A DNA stretch of 64,000 bases from Arthrobacter sp. FW305-BF8. Its GTDB lineage: Bacteria; Actinomycetota; Actinomycetes; Actinomycetales; Micrococcaceae. A program made the position numbers and the translations under genes. The stretch lies in the NCBI RefSeq assembly GCF_021789315.1, contig NZ_CP084561.1, positions 248,001-312,000 of the forward strand, in the 5' to 3' direction. Below the pieces are notes generated by a model. That model did not search any database. It saw only the letters and a list, made by a program, of their open reading frames with translations, and was not told where the DNA came from. The number at the start of each line of letters is the position of its first letter. Position 1 is the stretch's first letter. Below, in pieces: positions 41,292-50,406 of the stretch.

Positions 41292-42317
41292 TCAATCTCC
41301 AACAAAATCAATAGGCCGGGCAGCCGCCTCGGCGAGGCCGGTGCTGCCGCGGACGATCAAGTCGCATGGAAAATTCACCCTCCGCGGCGGCTCCCCCGGC
41401 GCATGGATGCGCTCCAGCAGCATCCGGGCTCCCACGCGTGCCATTTCGCGGCTGGGCTGGCGCACGGTGGTGAGGCTGAACGAATCCCAAGCCGCCATGT
41501 CGACGTCGTCGTACCCGATGACCCAACAGTCCTGCGCCGGAATCCGGTTGGCCTGCAGCGCGTCGAGGGCGCCGAAGGCCATCAGATCGTTGGCGCAAAA
41601 GACGGCCTGGGGCCTGTCGGCGCGGGCAAGCAGGCGGTTCATGACCTGCGCGCTGACGTCGTGGGAGAACCCTCCGTGGAAGCGGAAGTGTTCCGGAACG
41701 CCGTGGCCCCGCTCGGCCATCCTGTCCAGGAAGCCCTTGGCGCGCTCACGTGACGTGCTGGCGTTTTCGGCACCGCCGATGAAGGCCACCCGGGTCCTGC
41801 TGTTATCCAGGAGGTAGTCGGCGACGGCGGCACCGCCCTCGGTGTTGCTGCTGGTGACCTGGTCGCAGTGCAGGCCCTCCACCACGCGGTTGATCAGAAC
41901 GATCGGGCTCTTCTTCTCAATGGCTGCCTGCAGCTCGACGGAATCTTCTGTTGCCGTCGTAAAGATGACGCCGTCGACTGCGTGTTCCCGGATGGCTTTG
42001 AGCGCATCGTGGTGACTGCCGCCGCCCGCGTTCCAGATCACGACACGGAAGCCTGCGGTGTCCAGCTCCCGGCTGAGTTCGTCGAGAACCTCCGGGTAGA
42101 ACGGGTTGGTCAGGTCAGCGACCACCACGCCGATGGTGTTGGTCCGTCTTGTTTTCATGGCCTGCGCGCCGGCGTGGGGCACATAGCCCAGCGTTTCCAT
42201 GGCCGCCTGGACACGGGCGCGGGTGGCAGGAGACAGCTTCGCGGGGGAGGACATCACCCGGGACACCGTGGCCTGCGATACGCCCGCCAGCTCTGCCACG
42301 TCGCGGCTTGTGACCAT
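41292..42317 (-). CDS. LacI-family regulator next to the MFS/HisD-paralog cluster
   Basis: A 341-residue LacI repressor: helix-turn-helix SRDVAELAGVSQATVSRVM at residues 3-21, hinge YVPHAGAQAMKTRRTNTIGV, complete effector domain (FCANDLMAFGALDAL, WVIGYDDVDMAAWDS). It lies just downstream of the MFS gene on the same strand and is the best candidate to bind the two TGTATACGTATACA-type sites at 43883-43941, which have the LacI-type central CG. Effector unknown. Confidence 0.88.
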   Translation of the reverse strand: MVTSRDVAELAGVSQATVSRVMSSPAKLSPATRARVQAAMETLGYVPHAGAQAMKTRRTNTIGVVVADLTNPFYPEVLDELSRELDTAGFRVVIWNAGGGSHHDALKAIREHAVDGVIFTTATEDSVELQAAIEKKSPIVLINRVVEGLHCDQVTSSNTEGGAAVADYLLDNSRTRVAFIGGAENASTSRERAKGFLDRMAERGHGVPEHFRFHGGFSHDVSAQVMNRLLARADRPQAVFCANDLMAFGALDALQANRIPAQDCWVIGYDDVDMAAWDSFSLTTVRQPSREMARVGARMLLERIHAPGEPPRRVNFPCDLIVRGSTGLAEAAARPIDFVGD

Positions 42318-42412
42318 CGGGGCAATCTCCTTGCTATCTGCCGCGCCTGGCGCCGGCGTGTTGCGGATGCTTTGGTTTGTTGTTTCAGACTAGCCAATGT
42401 CCCAAGCCTGCA

Positions 42413-42446
42413 CCGCCGGTCCCTGCGGAATGCAGGCCACCGGCGG
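42413..42446 (-). terminator. hairpin after the MFS gene
   Basis: Arms CCGCCGGT (42413-42420) and ACCGGCGG (42439-42446) with an inner CCTGC/GCAGG stem lie just past the MFS stop codon. Probably a terminator or attenuator between the MFS and LacI genes; no T-run. Confidence 0.5.
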
Positions 42447-42463
42447 CACAGTGGAAGAGGTGG

Positions 42464-43816
42464 CTACCGGCCCGTCGTGGGATCGTGCTCGGCACTCAGG
42501 CCTCGACGTAGCCGGACGCGGGGCGCCGTCTCCGGAGACCAAAGCGCACCGGCGATGGTGATGACGGACGTCACGATCATGTAGAGCGCGACCAGCCAGT
42601 ACCGGTCGAAGTCCGGGCCGACCAGTGCGGTGGCGATCAGTGGTGCGAAGCCACCGGCGAAGACGGCGGCCACCTGAGGGCCAACCGATGCTCCCGAGTA
42701 GCGGAGCTTAGGCTCGAAGAGTTCGGTGAAGTAGGCGGGTTCCACGGAGTAGCAGAGGTCGCGGCCCACGTTGCAGGTCAGGATGAGCACGAGCAAAAGC
42801 ATCAGGAAGTCACCGGTCTGCACGGCCCAGAAAAAGGGGAACGCCATCAGGAGCATGGTGGTTGCTCCCGCGAGGACCGTGTAGCGGCGCCCCCAACGGT
42901 CCGAAACCCAGCCCCAGAACGGGATGGAGAAGATGCCCAGGCCTGCCATGATCATGGTTGCCAGCAGGATGCTGTTCTTTTCCAGCAGTACTGCGGGACC
43001 GTACGCGAGCAGGAAGGTGGTGTAGATGTAGTAGTTCGCATTCTCGGCGAACCGCATCATGATGACTTTGAGGATGGTCAGCGGGCGGGTCTTGATGACC
43101 TTAACCACCGGCATCTTTTCGATCTCACCCTTGCGCTTGATCTCCTCGAACGCCGGGGATTCATCCACCTTGCTGCGGATGTAGAAGGAGAGCACCACCA
43201 GGAGGATGGAGACGAGGAACGGGATGCGCCATCCCCATGCCACAAAAGCCTCGGGCGAGATCAGGTAGCCCATGACGTAGAAGGCTCCGTTGGCCAGCAG
43301 CGTTCCCGCTGGTACGCCGATCTGCGGCCAGGAGCCGAAGAAACCGCGTCGCTTGGCCGGGGCAAATTCGGTTGCCATCAGGGCGGCCCCGCCCCACTCG
43401 CCGCCGACCCCGATGCCCTGCACGATGCGCAGGAGGACCAGCAGGATCGGTGCCGCGATGCCGATTGTGGCAAAGTTTGGTAGGCAGCCGATGAGGAACG
43501 TGCCGCCGCCCATCAGGCCCAGCGTGGCCATGAGCATTTTCTTCCGGCCCAGGCGGTCGCCGAAGTGGGCAAAGATGACGCCGCCGATGGGGCGCGCTGC
43601 GAAGCCGATGGCATACGTGCTGAAGGAGAGCAGAATCCCAACAAACGGACTGGCCTGCGGGAAGAACTGGCTGTTCAGGATGATCGCGGCGGCAACGCCG
43701 TACACGTAGAAGTCGTACCACTCGATGCAGCTGCCCAGCACTGAGGAAACCAGAGCTTTGCGGCGCATCTTCGGATCGATTGCCGGCGGTGCCGGTGTTG
43801 TCACGGGGGCGCTCAT
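42464..43816 (-). CDS. MFS metabolite:H+ symporter (MHS family)
   Basis: A twelve-helix transporter of the metabolite:proton symporter family, which takes up organic acids, osmolytes or aromatic acids (ShiA, ProP, KgtP-like). Key blocks: GSCIEWYDFYVYGVAAAI in helix 1, FAHFGDRLGRKKML in loop 2-3, GIGVGGEWGGAALMATEF in helix 4-5. The ATG at 43816 fits; the frame is open for 42 more residues through the operator region, which is not protein-like. 450 residues. Divergent from the HisD-paralog operon, with two shared operators, so it probably imports that pathway's substrate. Confidence 0.9.
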   Translation of the reverse strand: MSAPVTTPAPPAIDPKMRRKALVSSVLGSCIEWYDFYVYGVAAAIILNSQFFPQASPFVGILLSFSTYAIGFAARPIGGVIFAHFGDRLGRKKMLMATLGLMGGGTFLIGCLPNFATIGIAAPILLVLLRIVQGIGVGGEWGGAALMATEFAPAKRRGFFGSWPQIGVPAGTLLANGAFYVMGYLISPEAFVAWGWRIPFLVSILLVVLSFYIRSKVDESPAFEEIKRKGEIEKMPVVKVIKTRPLTILKVIMMRFAENANYYIYTTFLLAYGPAVLLEKNSILLATMIMAGLGIFSIPFWGWVSDRWGRRYTVLAGATTMLLMAFPFFWAVQTGDFLMLLLVLILTCNVGRDLCYSVEPAYFTELFEPKLRYSGASVGPQVAAVFAGGFAPLIATALVGPDFDRYWLVALYMIVTSVITIAGALWSPETAPRVRLRRGLSAEHDPTTGR

Positions 43817-43882
43817 GTAGAGACTCCTTTGTCTTCGTCCGGACAGTGAGCCCAGCCACACCGGCTGGCTCGTGAATAGCAG

Positions 43883-43896
43883 TGTATACGTATGCA
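43883..43896. promoter_or_regulatory. operator A in the MFS/HisD-paralog divergent region
   Basis: TGTATACGTATGCA, one mismatch from the perfect palindrome at operator B. It lies 67 bases upstream of the MFS start. The two sites are 45 bases apart centre to centre. Confidence 0.8.
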
Positions 43897-43927
43897 AAAA
43901 GCGGAAACAACCCCTTGTGCCAAAAAA

Positions 43928-43941
43928 TGTATACGTATACA
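43928..43941. promoter_or_regulatory. operator B in the MFS/HisD-paralog divergent region
   Basis: TGTATACGTATACA, a perfect 14-base palindrome with central CG, 80 bases upstream of the HisD-paralog start. Presumed site for the LacI protein encoded at 41292-42317. Confidence 0.85.
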
Positions 43942-44021
43942 CTCGATCAACATACAGGCCGGATGGCTTGGCCCAGGGCGCTACATATGTCGCCCATCAA
44001 TGACGATGGAAGGTAATCCTG

Positions 44022-45368
44022 ATGACGGTTACAAATGAAATCAGCTCGGCCGTGAAGTCCGCGATGCTGAAGGAGCCGGCCCGCAACAGCGTGGCCCGGG
44101 GGAGCACCCCGGAGGTCCGCGCCACTGTGGAAGCCGTCATTGCAGACATCCGGGAGCGCGGAGACGCAGCCGTCCGCGAGTACTCTGCCAAGTTCGACAA
44201 GCACGCCCCCGAGTCCTTCCTGCTCACTCAGGAGCAGCTCGAGGAGATCATGGCACGCGTCCCTGAGCAGACCATTGAGGACATCAAGTTCGTCCAGGAA
44301 CAGGTCCGCGTCATGGCGCAGAAGCAGCGTGAGTCCCTTACCGACTTCGAAATCGAAACCATGCCCGGCGTGCTCCTCGGGCAGAAGAATGTGCCGGTCC
44401 AGGCTGCCGGAGCCTACATTCCCGGCGGGAAGTACCCTCTGCTGGCCAGCGCCCACATGACCATCATTACTGCCAAAGTTGCCGGCGTTGAGCGCGTCGC
44501 AGCGTGCACCCCGCTGATCCAGGGCGAAGTCCCGGATGCCACGGTGGCCGCGATGTACCTGGCCGGCGCCGATGAGATCTACCTGCTCGGCGGCATCCAG
44601 GCGGTAGCAGCGCTGGCCGTCGGCACCGAGACCATCAAGCCGGTGAACATGCTGGCCGGCCCCGGCAACGCCTTCGTCGCCGAAGCCAAGCGCCAGCTCT
44701 TCGGCGAGGTCGGCATCGACCTCTTCGCCGGGCCCACCGAAGTCCTGGTCGTGGCCGATGAGCACGCTGACCCGTTCATTGTCGCCGTCGACCTTCTGTC
44801 CCAGGCTGAGCACGGACCCGATTCCCCGGCCGTCCTCATCACGACCAGTGAGGAACTGGGCCGCAAGGTCATCGAGCACATCGACACGATCCTCGTGGAC
44901 ATGCCTACCCGCGACTACGCCGAGGCCGCGTGGCGCGACTGGGGCGCGATCCACGTCGTTGACTCCCTCGACGACGCCTACGTCCTGGCCGACGAGTACG
45001 CCTACGAGCACGTGCAGATCCTCACCCAGAACCCCCGCGAGGCCCTGGAGAAGATGCACGACTACGGCGCGCTGTTCCTCGGGGAGGGAACCTGCGTCTC
45101 CTACGGCGACAAGGTCATTGGAACCAACCACGTCCTGCCCACCCGTGGTGCTGCCCGCTACACCGGCGGACTCTGGGTAGGCAAGTACCTGCGCACCGTC
45201 ACCTACCAGGAAGTGACCAACACCGAATCCAGCGCCTTCTTCGGTGAGCTCTGCGGACGCGCAGCAAGGGTGGAGCGGTTTGAGGGCCACGCACGGTCCG
45301 GAGACGTGCGCGCAGCGAAGTACCGCGGCACGTCATTGCCCTGGTCGGACCACACTTTCGACAGCTAA
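44022..45368 (+). CDS. histidinol-dehydrogenase paralog (HpsN-like) in a catabolic operon
   Basis: An NAD-dependent zinc alcohol dehydrogenase of the HisD family, 448 residues. HisD-type catalytic and zinc-site positions appear conserved: Q and H in SQAEHGPDS, the E-H pair in YAYEHVQIL, D in YGDKVIGTNHVLPT, and the late H in FEGHARSGD. No histidine-biosynthesis gene adjoins, and the motif YIPGGKYPLLASAHM recalls catabolic paralogs such as sulfopropanediol dehydrogenase HpsN. It probably oxidises a primary alcohol to a carboxylate in two steps. AAGGTAAT precedes the ATG. The substrate is not established. Confidence 0.82.
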   Translation: MTVTNEISSAVKSAMLKEPARNSVARGSTPEVRATVEAVIADIRERGDAAVREYSAKFDKHAPESFLLTQEQLEEIMARVPEQTIEDIKFVQEQVRVMAQKQRESLTDFEIETMPGVLLGQKNVPVQAAGAYIPGGKYPLLASAHMTIITAKVAGVERVAACTPLIQGEVPDATVAAMYLAGADEIYLLGGIQAVAALAVGTETIKPVNMLAGPGNAFVAEAKRQLFGEVGIDLFAGPTEVLVVADEHADPFIVAVDLLSQAEHGPDSPAVLITTSEELGRKVIEHIDTILVDMPTRDYAEAAWRDWGAIHVVDSLDDAYVLADEYAYEHVQILTQNPREALEKMHDYGALFLGEGTCVSYGDKVIGTNHVLPTRGAARYTGGLWVGKYLRTVTYQEVTNTESSAFFGELCGRAARVERFEGHARSGDVRAAKYRGTSLPWSDHTFDS

Positions 45369-45377
45369 GGACCACGC

Positions 45378-46124
45378 GTGCCGAACTTCCGCCTCGACGG
45401 CAAGAAAGTACTGGTCACCGGGGCGGGCCGGGGACTCGGCAAGGCCATCGCTGATGACCTTGCCGAGTCCGGCGCCACCGTCTACGGGACCAGCCGCGAC
45501 GCCGCAACGGCCCAGCAGATCAGTGAACGGTACGGGACGCCGGCCCTGGCCGTGGACCTGAGCAGCTCCGGCAACATCAGCGGGTTCGCCGAATCACTCC
45601 AGCGGGCCAGCGGCGGGATTGACCTGCTCGTCAACAATGCGGGCGTCAACGTGCCCAAGCCTGCCCTGGAGCTCACGGAGGACGACTGGGACACGGTCTT
45701 CGACACCAACCTCAAGGGCACCTTCTTCCTGACCACGGCCCTGGCACGGCACTGGGTGGCCGCCGGTACCCCTGGTGCCATCGTCAACATCGCCTCCCAG
45801 GCGGGGATCGTTGCCATTGAGGAACGGGCGGCCTACGGCACCAGCAAGGCAGGAATGATCCACCTCACCAAGATCCTGGCCCTGGAATGGGCTGCCGCGG
45901 GGATCCGGGTTAACGCCGTTGCCCCAACCTTCGTACGGACGGAACTGACGGCGTCGACCCTCAGCAGGCCCGACTGGGCAGCAGAACTGCTGTCCCGCAT
46001 CCCGATCGGCCGCTTCGGCGAACCCGAGGACGTCGCCGGGGCCGTGGCGTTCCTGCTCAGCGACGCGGCATCGCTCATCACCGGCCACACTCTCGCCGTC
46101 GACGGCGGCTACACCATCCGCTGA
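45378..46124 (+). CDS. short-chain dehydrogenase/reductase
   Basis: A classical SDR of 248 residues. Cofactor motif TGAGRGLG at residues 14-21, NNAGVN in the middle, catalytic serine in IASQAG and the Y-x3-K pair in AAYGTSKAG, and a C-terminal LAVDGGYTIR. GTG start after AAGGACCACGC, nine bases from the HisD-paralog stop, so it is co-transcribed. It likely oxidises a secondary alcohol or epimerises a centre in the same pathway. Confidence 0.9.
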   Translation: MPNFRLDGKKVLVTGAGRGLGKAIADDLAESGATVYGTSRDAATAQQISERYGTPALAVDLSSSGNISGFAESLQRASGGIDLLVNNAGVNVPKPALELTEDDWDTVFDTNLKGTFFLTTALARHWVAAGTPGAIVNIASQAGIVAIEERAAYGTSKAGMIHLTKILALEWAAAGIRVNAVAPTFVRTELTASTLSRPDWAAELLSRIPIGRFGEPEDVAGAVAFLLSDAASLITGHTLAVDGGYTIR

Positions 46125-46167
46125 ACGGTCCATCCGACTGAAGCGGCCCATTCCTAGGAGCAGCAAC

Positions 46168-47133
46168 GTGAACATCACGCAGACCATCTCGAAGACCGCC
46201 GTGGTCGGCGCCGGCTACATGGGCGGCGGCATAGCCCAGGTGCTGGCGCTGCACGGTTACCGGGTGACGCTCGGTGATGTCGACGGCGAAATCGCCGAAC
46301 GTGCCCGCGTCCGCCTCGTGGACCAGGCCAGGGCTTTCGAGGCCCAGGGGCTGCTGCCTGCCGGCGCAGCGGACAAGGTCGGGGACAACCTCACGGCTGC
46401 CGCCAGCATCGAGGATGCTGTTGGAACGTCGGACTATATCGCCGAGGCGGTCCCGGAGGACCCAGTGATCAAGGCGGATATCCTCCGCCGCATTTCTGCA
46501 GCCGCCCCGGCGGATGCAGTCATCGGTACGAACACTTCCGCAATTCCGATCGGGGAGCTGGCCGCATCCGTCACCAGCCCGGAGCGGTTCCTCGGCGTCC
46601 ACTGGATGAACCCGGCACCCTTCATCCCCGGCGTCGAACTCATCCCGGGGCCGGGAACCTTGCCTTCCGTCGTGGACCTTGCCGAGGAGCTCATCAGGAC
46701 CCTTGGCAAGACGCCCGCGAGGGTTGCCGACACGCCGGGGTTCGTCGCCAACAGGCTACAGTTTGCGCTGTACAAGGAGGCGGCCCGGATCGTTGAAGAG
46801 GGCGTCGCAAACCCCTCCCAGATCGACGACGTCGTCAGCAACACCTTCGGGTTCCGCCTTGCGCTGTTCGGCCCGTTCGCCATCGGGGACATGGCTGGCC
46901 TGGATGTCTATGAGTCGTCGTTCCGGACCCTGGAAAAGGCCTACGGTGAACGGTTCGCCCCGCCCGCCGCGCTGACGGCCACGGTGGAGGAGGGCAACCT
47001 GGGCCTGAAATCCGGCCATGGGTTCCTGGACGTGGACCCGGCCGGCAGGGAAAGCCTTGTTGCCTACCGGGACAGTGCCTATGCGCGGCTCTCGCAGCTG
47101 CGCGCCGAGCTGGGCCGGGCCCCGGGCCTGTAG
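46168..47133 (+). CDS. 3-hydroxyacyl-CoA-dehydrogenase-family oxidoreductase
   Basis: A two-domain NAD-dependent dehydrogenase of the 3-hydroxyacyl-CoA family, which also includes carnitine and gulonate dehydrogenases. Rossmann motif VGAGYMGGGIAQ at residues 13-24, GTNTSAIPI and the catalytic histidine region GVHWMNPAPF, then DTPGFVANRLQFAL and FGPFAIGDMAGLDVY. 321 residues, normal. GTG start after TAGGAG. Third dehydrogenase in the operon; without a thiolase or CoA ligase nearby, a free hydroxy-acid substrate is more likely than an acyl-CoA. Confidence 0.88.
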   Translation: MNITQTISKTAVVGAGYMGGGIAQVLALHGYRVTLGDVDGEIAERARVRLVDQARAFEAQGLLPAGAADKVGDNLTAAASIEDAVGTSDYIAEAVPEDPVIKADILRRISAAAPADAVIGTNTSAIPIGELAASVTSPERFLGVHWMNPAPFIPGVELIPGPGTLPSVVDLAEELIRTLGKTPARVADTPGFVANRLQFALYKEAARIVEEGVANPSQIDDVVSNTFGFRLALFGPFAIGDMAGLDVYESSFRTLEKAYGERFAPPAALTATVEEGNLGLKSGHGFLDVDPAGRESLVAYRDSAYARLSQLRAELGRAPGL

Positions 47134-47158
47134 GCCGCTAACCCAGCCCCCGGCTCCC

Positions 47159-47731
47159 TTACGGCAGCCGGCTCGGCCGCAGCACGCTCGGAGCGCCCGC
47201 CTGTTCGGGCTCAAGTGGCACCGGGCTGACCAGCACCGCGGGTCCCCGGTGCAGCACGCCGTCGGACAGCGCGCGGCAGCGCATGCCCCCGCGCCCGCGC
47301 ATGGCGGCGTGCGCGCCCGGCGCGAGCATCCGGTCCATCCACGCGCAGGGGTGGGCGGGCCGCCCGCCCTTGAATCGCACCACGTCGCCCCGGGATTCAA
47401 GCGCGAAGTCCTGGCCCAGGAGCGGGGCAAGGTGGGCACCCCTGAGGATCACGTTGCGCCGGGTCAGCAGCGGGTCGAAGGGGCCGGCGTCCAGTTCCAC
47501 AGCCATGGCCTCAAGGGCCTCGACCGCGAACAGGGTGACGGCGGCGTCCATGTGGGCCGCCTTGCCGAAGAACCGGTCCCCAACGATGCCCTTGCCCGCC
47601 ACGATCTCAACCTGGCCGGCATCCGCCGTCGGCACGTCAGCCGCGCCGTCGCGTGCGCGGCCGAAGTAGGCGTGCGCCGGTGAAACCAGCAGGTGCAGGA
47701 CGTCCACGTCGTACCGGTAGGTTGCCGTCAT
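47159..47731 (-). CDS. MOSC-domain protein
   Basis: A 190-residue MOSC-like protein, related to molybdenum cofactor sulfurase C-terminal domains and YiiM, thought to handle sulfur on a conserved cysteine. Evidence: KGIVGDRFFGKAAH near residue 47, FDPLLTRRNVILRG, and the cysteine in AHPCAWMDRM. Substrate unknown. It follows lipA by 44 bases on the same strand and may be co-transcribed. Confidence 0.82.
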   Translation of the reverse strand: MTATYRYDVDVLHLLVSPAHAYFGRARDGAADVPTADAGQVEIVAGKGIVGDRFFGKAAHMDAAVTLFAVEALEAMAVELDAGPFDPLLTRRNVILRGAHLAPLLGQDFALESRGDVVRFKGGRPAHPCAWMDRMLAPGAHAAMRGRGGMRCRALSDGVLHRGPAVLVSPVPLEPEQAGAPSVLRPSRLP

Positions 47732-47775
47732 GCAATAACGCTATACCCCAGTCAGGGCTGCGGTCGGGACAGAGG

Positions 47776-48795
47776 TCAGGCAGTCCGAGCGAGCAGGGAG
47801 CTGGCTTCCTGGCGGGTGGTTCCGGAGTCCTGGATGCCGTCGGCGATGTGGGCGAGTTCGGCGGGGATGTCCCGGCCCTTTTTGCGCATGGCGGTGGCCC
47901 AGAGCCGGCCGGCACGGTAGGAGGAGCGGACCAGGGGCCCGGACATGACGCCAAGGAAGCCGATCTCCTCGGCTTCGTGCTGGCGGTCCACGAATTCCTG
48001 GGGCTTGACCCAGCGGTCCACGGGGAGGTGGCGTTCGGAGGGGCGCAGGTACTGGGTGATGGTGATCAGGTCGCAGCCTGCCTGGTGCAGGTCGCGGAGC
48101 GCCTCGGAGATTTCTTCGCGGGTTTCGCCCATGCCCAGGATCAGGTTGGACTTGGTGACCATGCCCAGGTTCCGGCCCTGGGTGATGACGTCCAGGGAGC
48201 GTTCGTAGCGGAACGCGGGCCGGATCCGCTTGAAGATCCGCGGCACGGTCTCGACGTTGTGCGCGAACACCTCGGGCTTGGAGTCGCAGATCGCGGCGAT
48301 GTGTTCGGGTTTGCCGGAGAAGTCCGGGATGAGCAGTTCGACGCCGGTGCCGGGGTTCAGTTCGTGGATCTTGCGGACGGTTTCGGCGTAGAGCCAGACG
48401 CCTTCGTCCTCGAGGTCGTCACGGGCCACGCCGGTGACGGTCGCGTAGCGCAGCTGCATCGACTGGACGGAGCGGGCCACCTTGGTGGGTTCGAACCGGT
48501 CCACGGGGGAGGGTTTGCCGGTGTCGATCTGGCAGAAGTCGCAGCGGCGGGTGCATTCGGAGCCGCCGATCAGGAAGGTGGCTTCCTTGTCTTCCCAGCA
48601 TTCGAAGATGTTGGGGCAGCCGGCCTCTTCGCAGACGGTGTGCAGGCCTTCCTTCTTGACCAGGTTCTTGAGCTGGACGAATTCCGGGCCCATCTGGACC
48701 TTGGCCTTGATCCAGTCCGGTTTGCGTTCCACCGGGGTGGCCGCATTGCGCTGCTCGATCCGCAGCATTTTCCGGCCTTCTGGTGCCAGTGTCAT
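47776..48795 (-). CDS. lipA: lipoyl synthase
   Basis: Radical-SAM enzyme inserting two sulfurs into octanoyl groups on carrier proteins such as GcvH. Both cluster motifs are intact: the auxiliary cluster cysteines in CEEAGCPNIFEC and the radical-SAM CTRRCDFC (CxxxCxxC), with IGGSECTRR between. C-terminal RSSYRAGRLW carries the conserved serine ligand of the auxiliary cluster. 339 residues. Lies at the end of the minus-strand glycine-cleavage cluster, whose H protein needs lipoate. No lipB is beside it here. Confidence 0.95.
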   Translation of the reverse strand: MTLAPEGRKMLRIEQRNAATPVERKPDWIKAKVQMGPEFVQLKNLVKKEGLHTVCEEAGCPNIFECWEDKEATFLIGGSECTRRCDFCQIDTGKPSPVDRFEPTKVARSVQSMQLRYATVTGVARDDLEDEGVWLYAETVRKIHELNPGTGVELLIPDFSGKPEHIAAICDSKPEVFAHNVETVPRIFKRIRPAFRYERSLDVITQGRNLGMVTKSNLILGMGETREEISEALRDLHQAGCDLITITQYLRPSERHLPVDRWVKPQEFVDRQHEAEEIGFLGVMSGPLVRSSYRAGRLWATAMRKKGRDIPAELAHIADGIQDSGTTRQEASSLLARTA

Positions 48796-48835
48796 TGTTC
48801 TCTTTCCCTAGTACTAAATCTGCAGGTGTGCTGAA

Positions 48836-50248
48836 TCAGCAGGCCACGACGTTGACGGCGAGCCCGCCCATGGCCGTTTCCTTGTATTTGGAGCTCATGT
48901 CCTTGCCGGTCTCGCGCATGGTCACGATGACCTCGTCCAGCGAGACCCGGTGCGAGCCGTCGCCCCACAGCGCCATCTTGGCCGCGTTGATCGCCTTCGC
49001 GGCGGCGATCGCGTTCCGTTCGATGCAGGGCACCTGGACCAGCCCGCCAATGGGATCACAGGTCAGGCCCAGGTTGTGTTCCATCGCGATTTCGGCGGCG
49101 TTCTCCACCTGCGCCGGGGTGCCTCCCATGACTTCGGCCAGGCCAGCGGCGGCCATTGACGACGCCGATCCCACCTCGCCCTGGCAGCCCACCTCGGCGC
49201 CGGAGATGGAGGCCTGTTCCTTGTACAGCACCCCGACGGCACCGGCGGTTAGCAGGAACTTCACCACGACGTCGTCGCGGTCTTCCTGGCTGGCCTTGTC
49301 CATACCCGGAGCGAAGTGCAGCGCGTAGTACAGGACGGCCGGGATGATCCCGGCGGCGCCGTTCGTCGGTGCGGTCACCACGCGCCCGCCTGACGCGTTC
49401 TCCTCGTTAACCGCCAGCGCGATGAGGTTCACCCACTCCTGCCAGTACTTGGGGTCCCGGTAGTCCCCTCCGTGGTCACGGCCTTCCTTCAGCAGGCGTT
49501 CATGCCAGTCGGGAGCACGACGGCGGACCTTCAGTCCGCCGGGCAGCAGCCCCTCGCGCTTCAGGCTGACCTCGACGCAACCCTCCATCACGGAGTAGAT
49601 GTGGAGCAGTCCCTCGCGAATTTCGTATTCGGTGCGGCTGTCTTCCTCATTGACCCGCATCACGTCGCTGATGCTCAATGACGTGTTTTGGCAGTGCTTG
49701 AGCAGCTCTGCCGCTGTGCGGAACGGCAGCGGCAGTTCCTTCTTGGACTCGTCCAGTTCCTGCTGCGCCGCATCCTCCTCGCCCTCGCGGACAATGAACC
49801 CGCCGCCCACGGAGAAGAACGTGGCCTTCCGGAGCTCGGAGCCGGCCGCATCAAAAACCGTAAATGTCATGCCGTTGGTGTGCCGCGGCAGCACGGTCAG
49901 TGGCCGCAGCACCATGTCTGCGACCCCGTACGGCAGCGGAACCGACCCGGCCAGCTGCAACGTCCCGGTCTCCGCGATCGAGCCCAGCCGTTCCTCGACC
50001 TCATCGGGAAGGATCAGCTCGGGGTGGAAGCCCTCCAGGCCCAGCAGGACCGCCGTCATGGTTCCGTGCCCGTGCCCCGTCGCCGCGAGCGAGCCATACA
50101 GGTCCACGCGCAGGGACGCCACCCGCTCGAGTACGCCGGAGGATGTCAGCTCCTCCGCAAACACCGCCGCAGCCCGCATGGGTCCAACGGTGTGCGACGA
50201 CGAAGGGCCGATGCCGATCGAGAAGAGGTCAAAGACGCCAACAGCCAT
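48836..50248 (-). CDS. sdaA: L-serine ammonia-lyase (iron-sulfur, single chain)
   Basis: Deaminates L-serine to pyruvate and ammonia using a 4Fe-4S cluster. The N-terminal signature GVFDLFSIGIGPSSSHTVGP and the cysteine block LGLTCDPIGGLVQVPCIERN are present, and the chain ends in the conserved C-terminal cysteine (VNVVAC) of the single-chain type. 470 residues, normal. In the gcv cluster it converts serine, formed from glycine plus methylene-THF, to pyruvate. It starts 158 bases after gcvH; that spacer may hold its own promoter but shows no clear element. Confidence 0.95.
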   Translation of the reverse strand: MAVGVFDLFSIGIGPSSSHTVGPMRAAAVFAEELTSSGVLERVASLRVDLYGSLAATGHGHGTMTAVLLGLEGFHPELILPDEVEERLGSIAETGTLQLAGSVPLPYGVADMVLRPLTVLPRHTNGMTFTVFDAAGSELRKATFFSVGGGFIVREGEEDAAQQELDESKKELPLPFRTAAELLKHCQNTSLSISDVMRVNEEDSRTEYEIREGLLHIYSVMEGCVEVSLKREGLLPGGLKVRRRAPDWHERLLKEGRDHGGDYRDPKYWQEWVNLIALAVNEENASGGRVVTAPTNGAAGIIPAVLYYALHFAPGMDKASQEDRDDVVVKFLLTAGAVGVLYKEQASISGAEVGCQGEVGSASSMAAAGLAEVMGGTPAQVENAAEIAMEHNLGLTCDPIGGLVQVPCIERNAIAAAKAINAAKMALWGDGSHRVSLDEVIVTMRETGKDMSSKYKETAMGGLAVNVVAC

Positions 50249-50406
50249 GGTCGGTTCCTAACTGGAGAGTTGTGGTCGGTTCGGGCTGGGGAGGGTTTGA
50301 GGTACGTGGGGGTGGAGTTTTTGTCCAGATAATGGGCTCAAAAGGGCCTCGAACTCGCGGTATCTGTACAGAAACTCCACGCCCCGCGAAGGGAGGGAGG
50401 AGCGAG

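Noticed and set aside
43817..43942. Upstream extension of the MHS transporter frame
   Set aside because: It would translate the operator palindromes; the ATG at 43816 begins just before the normal family N-terminus.
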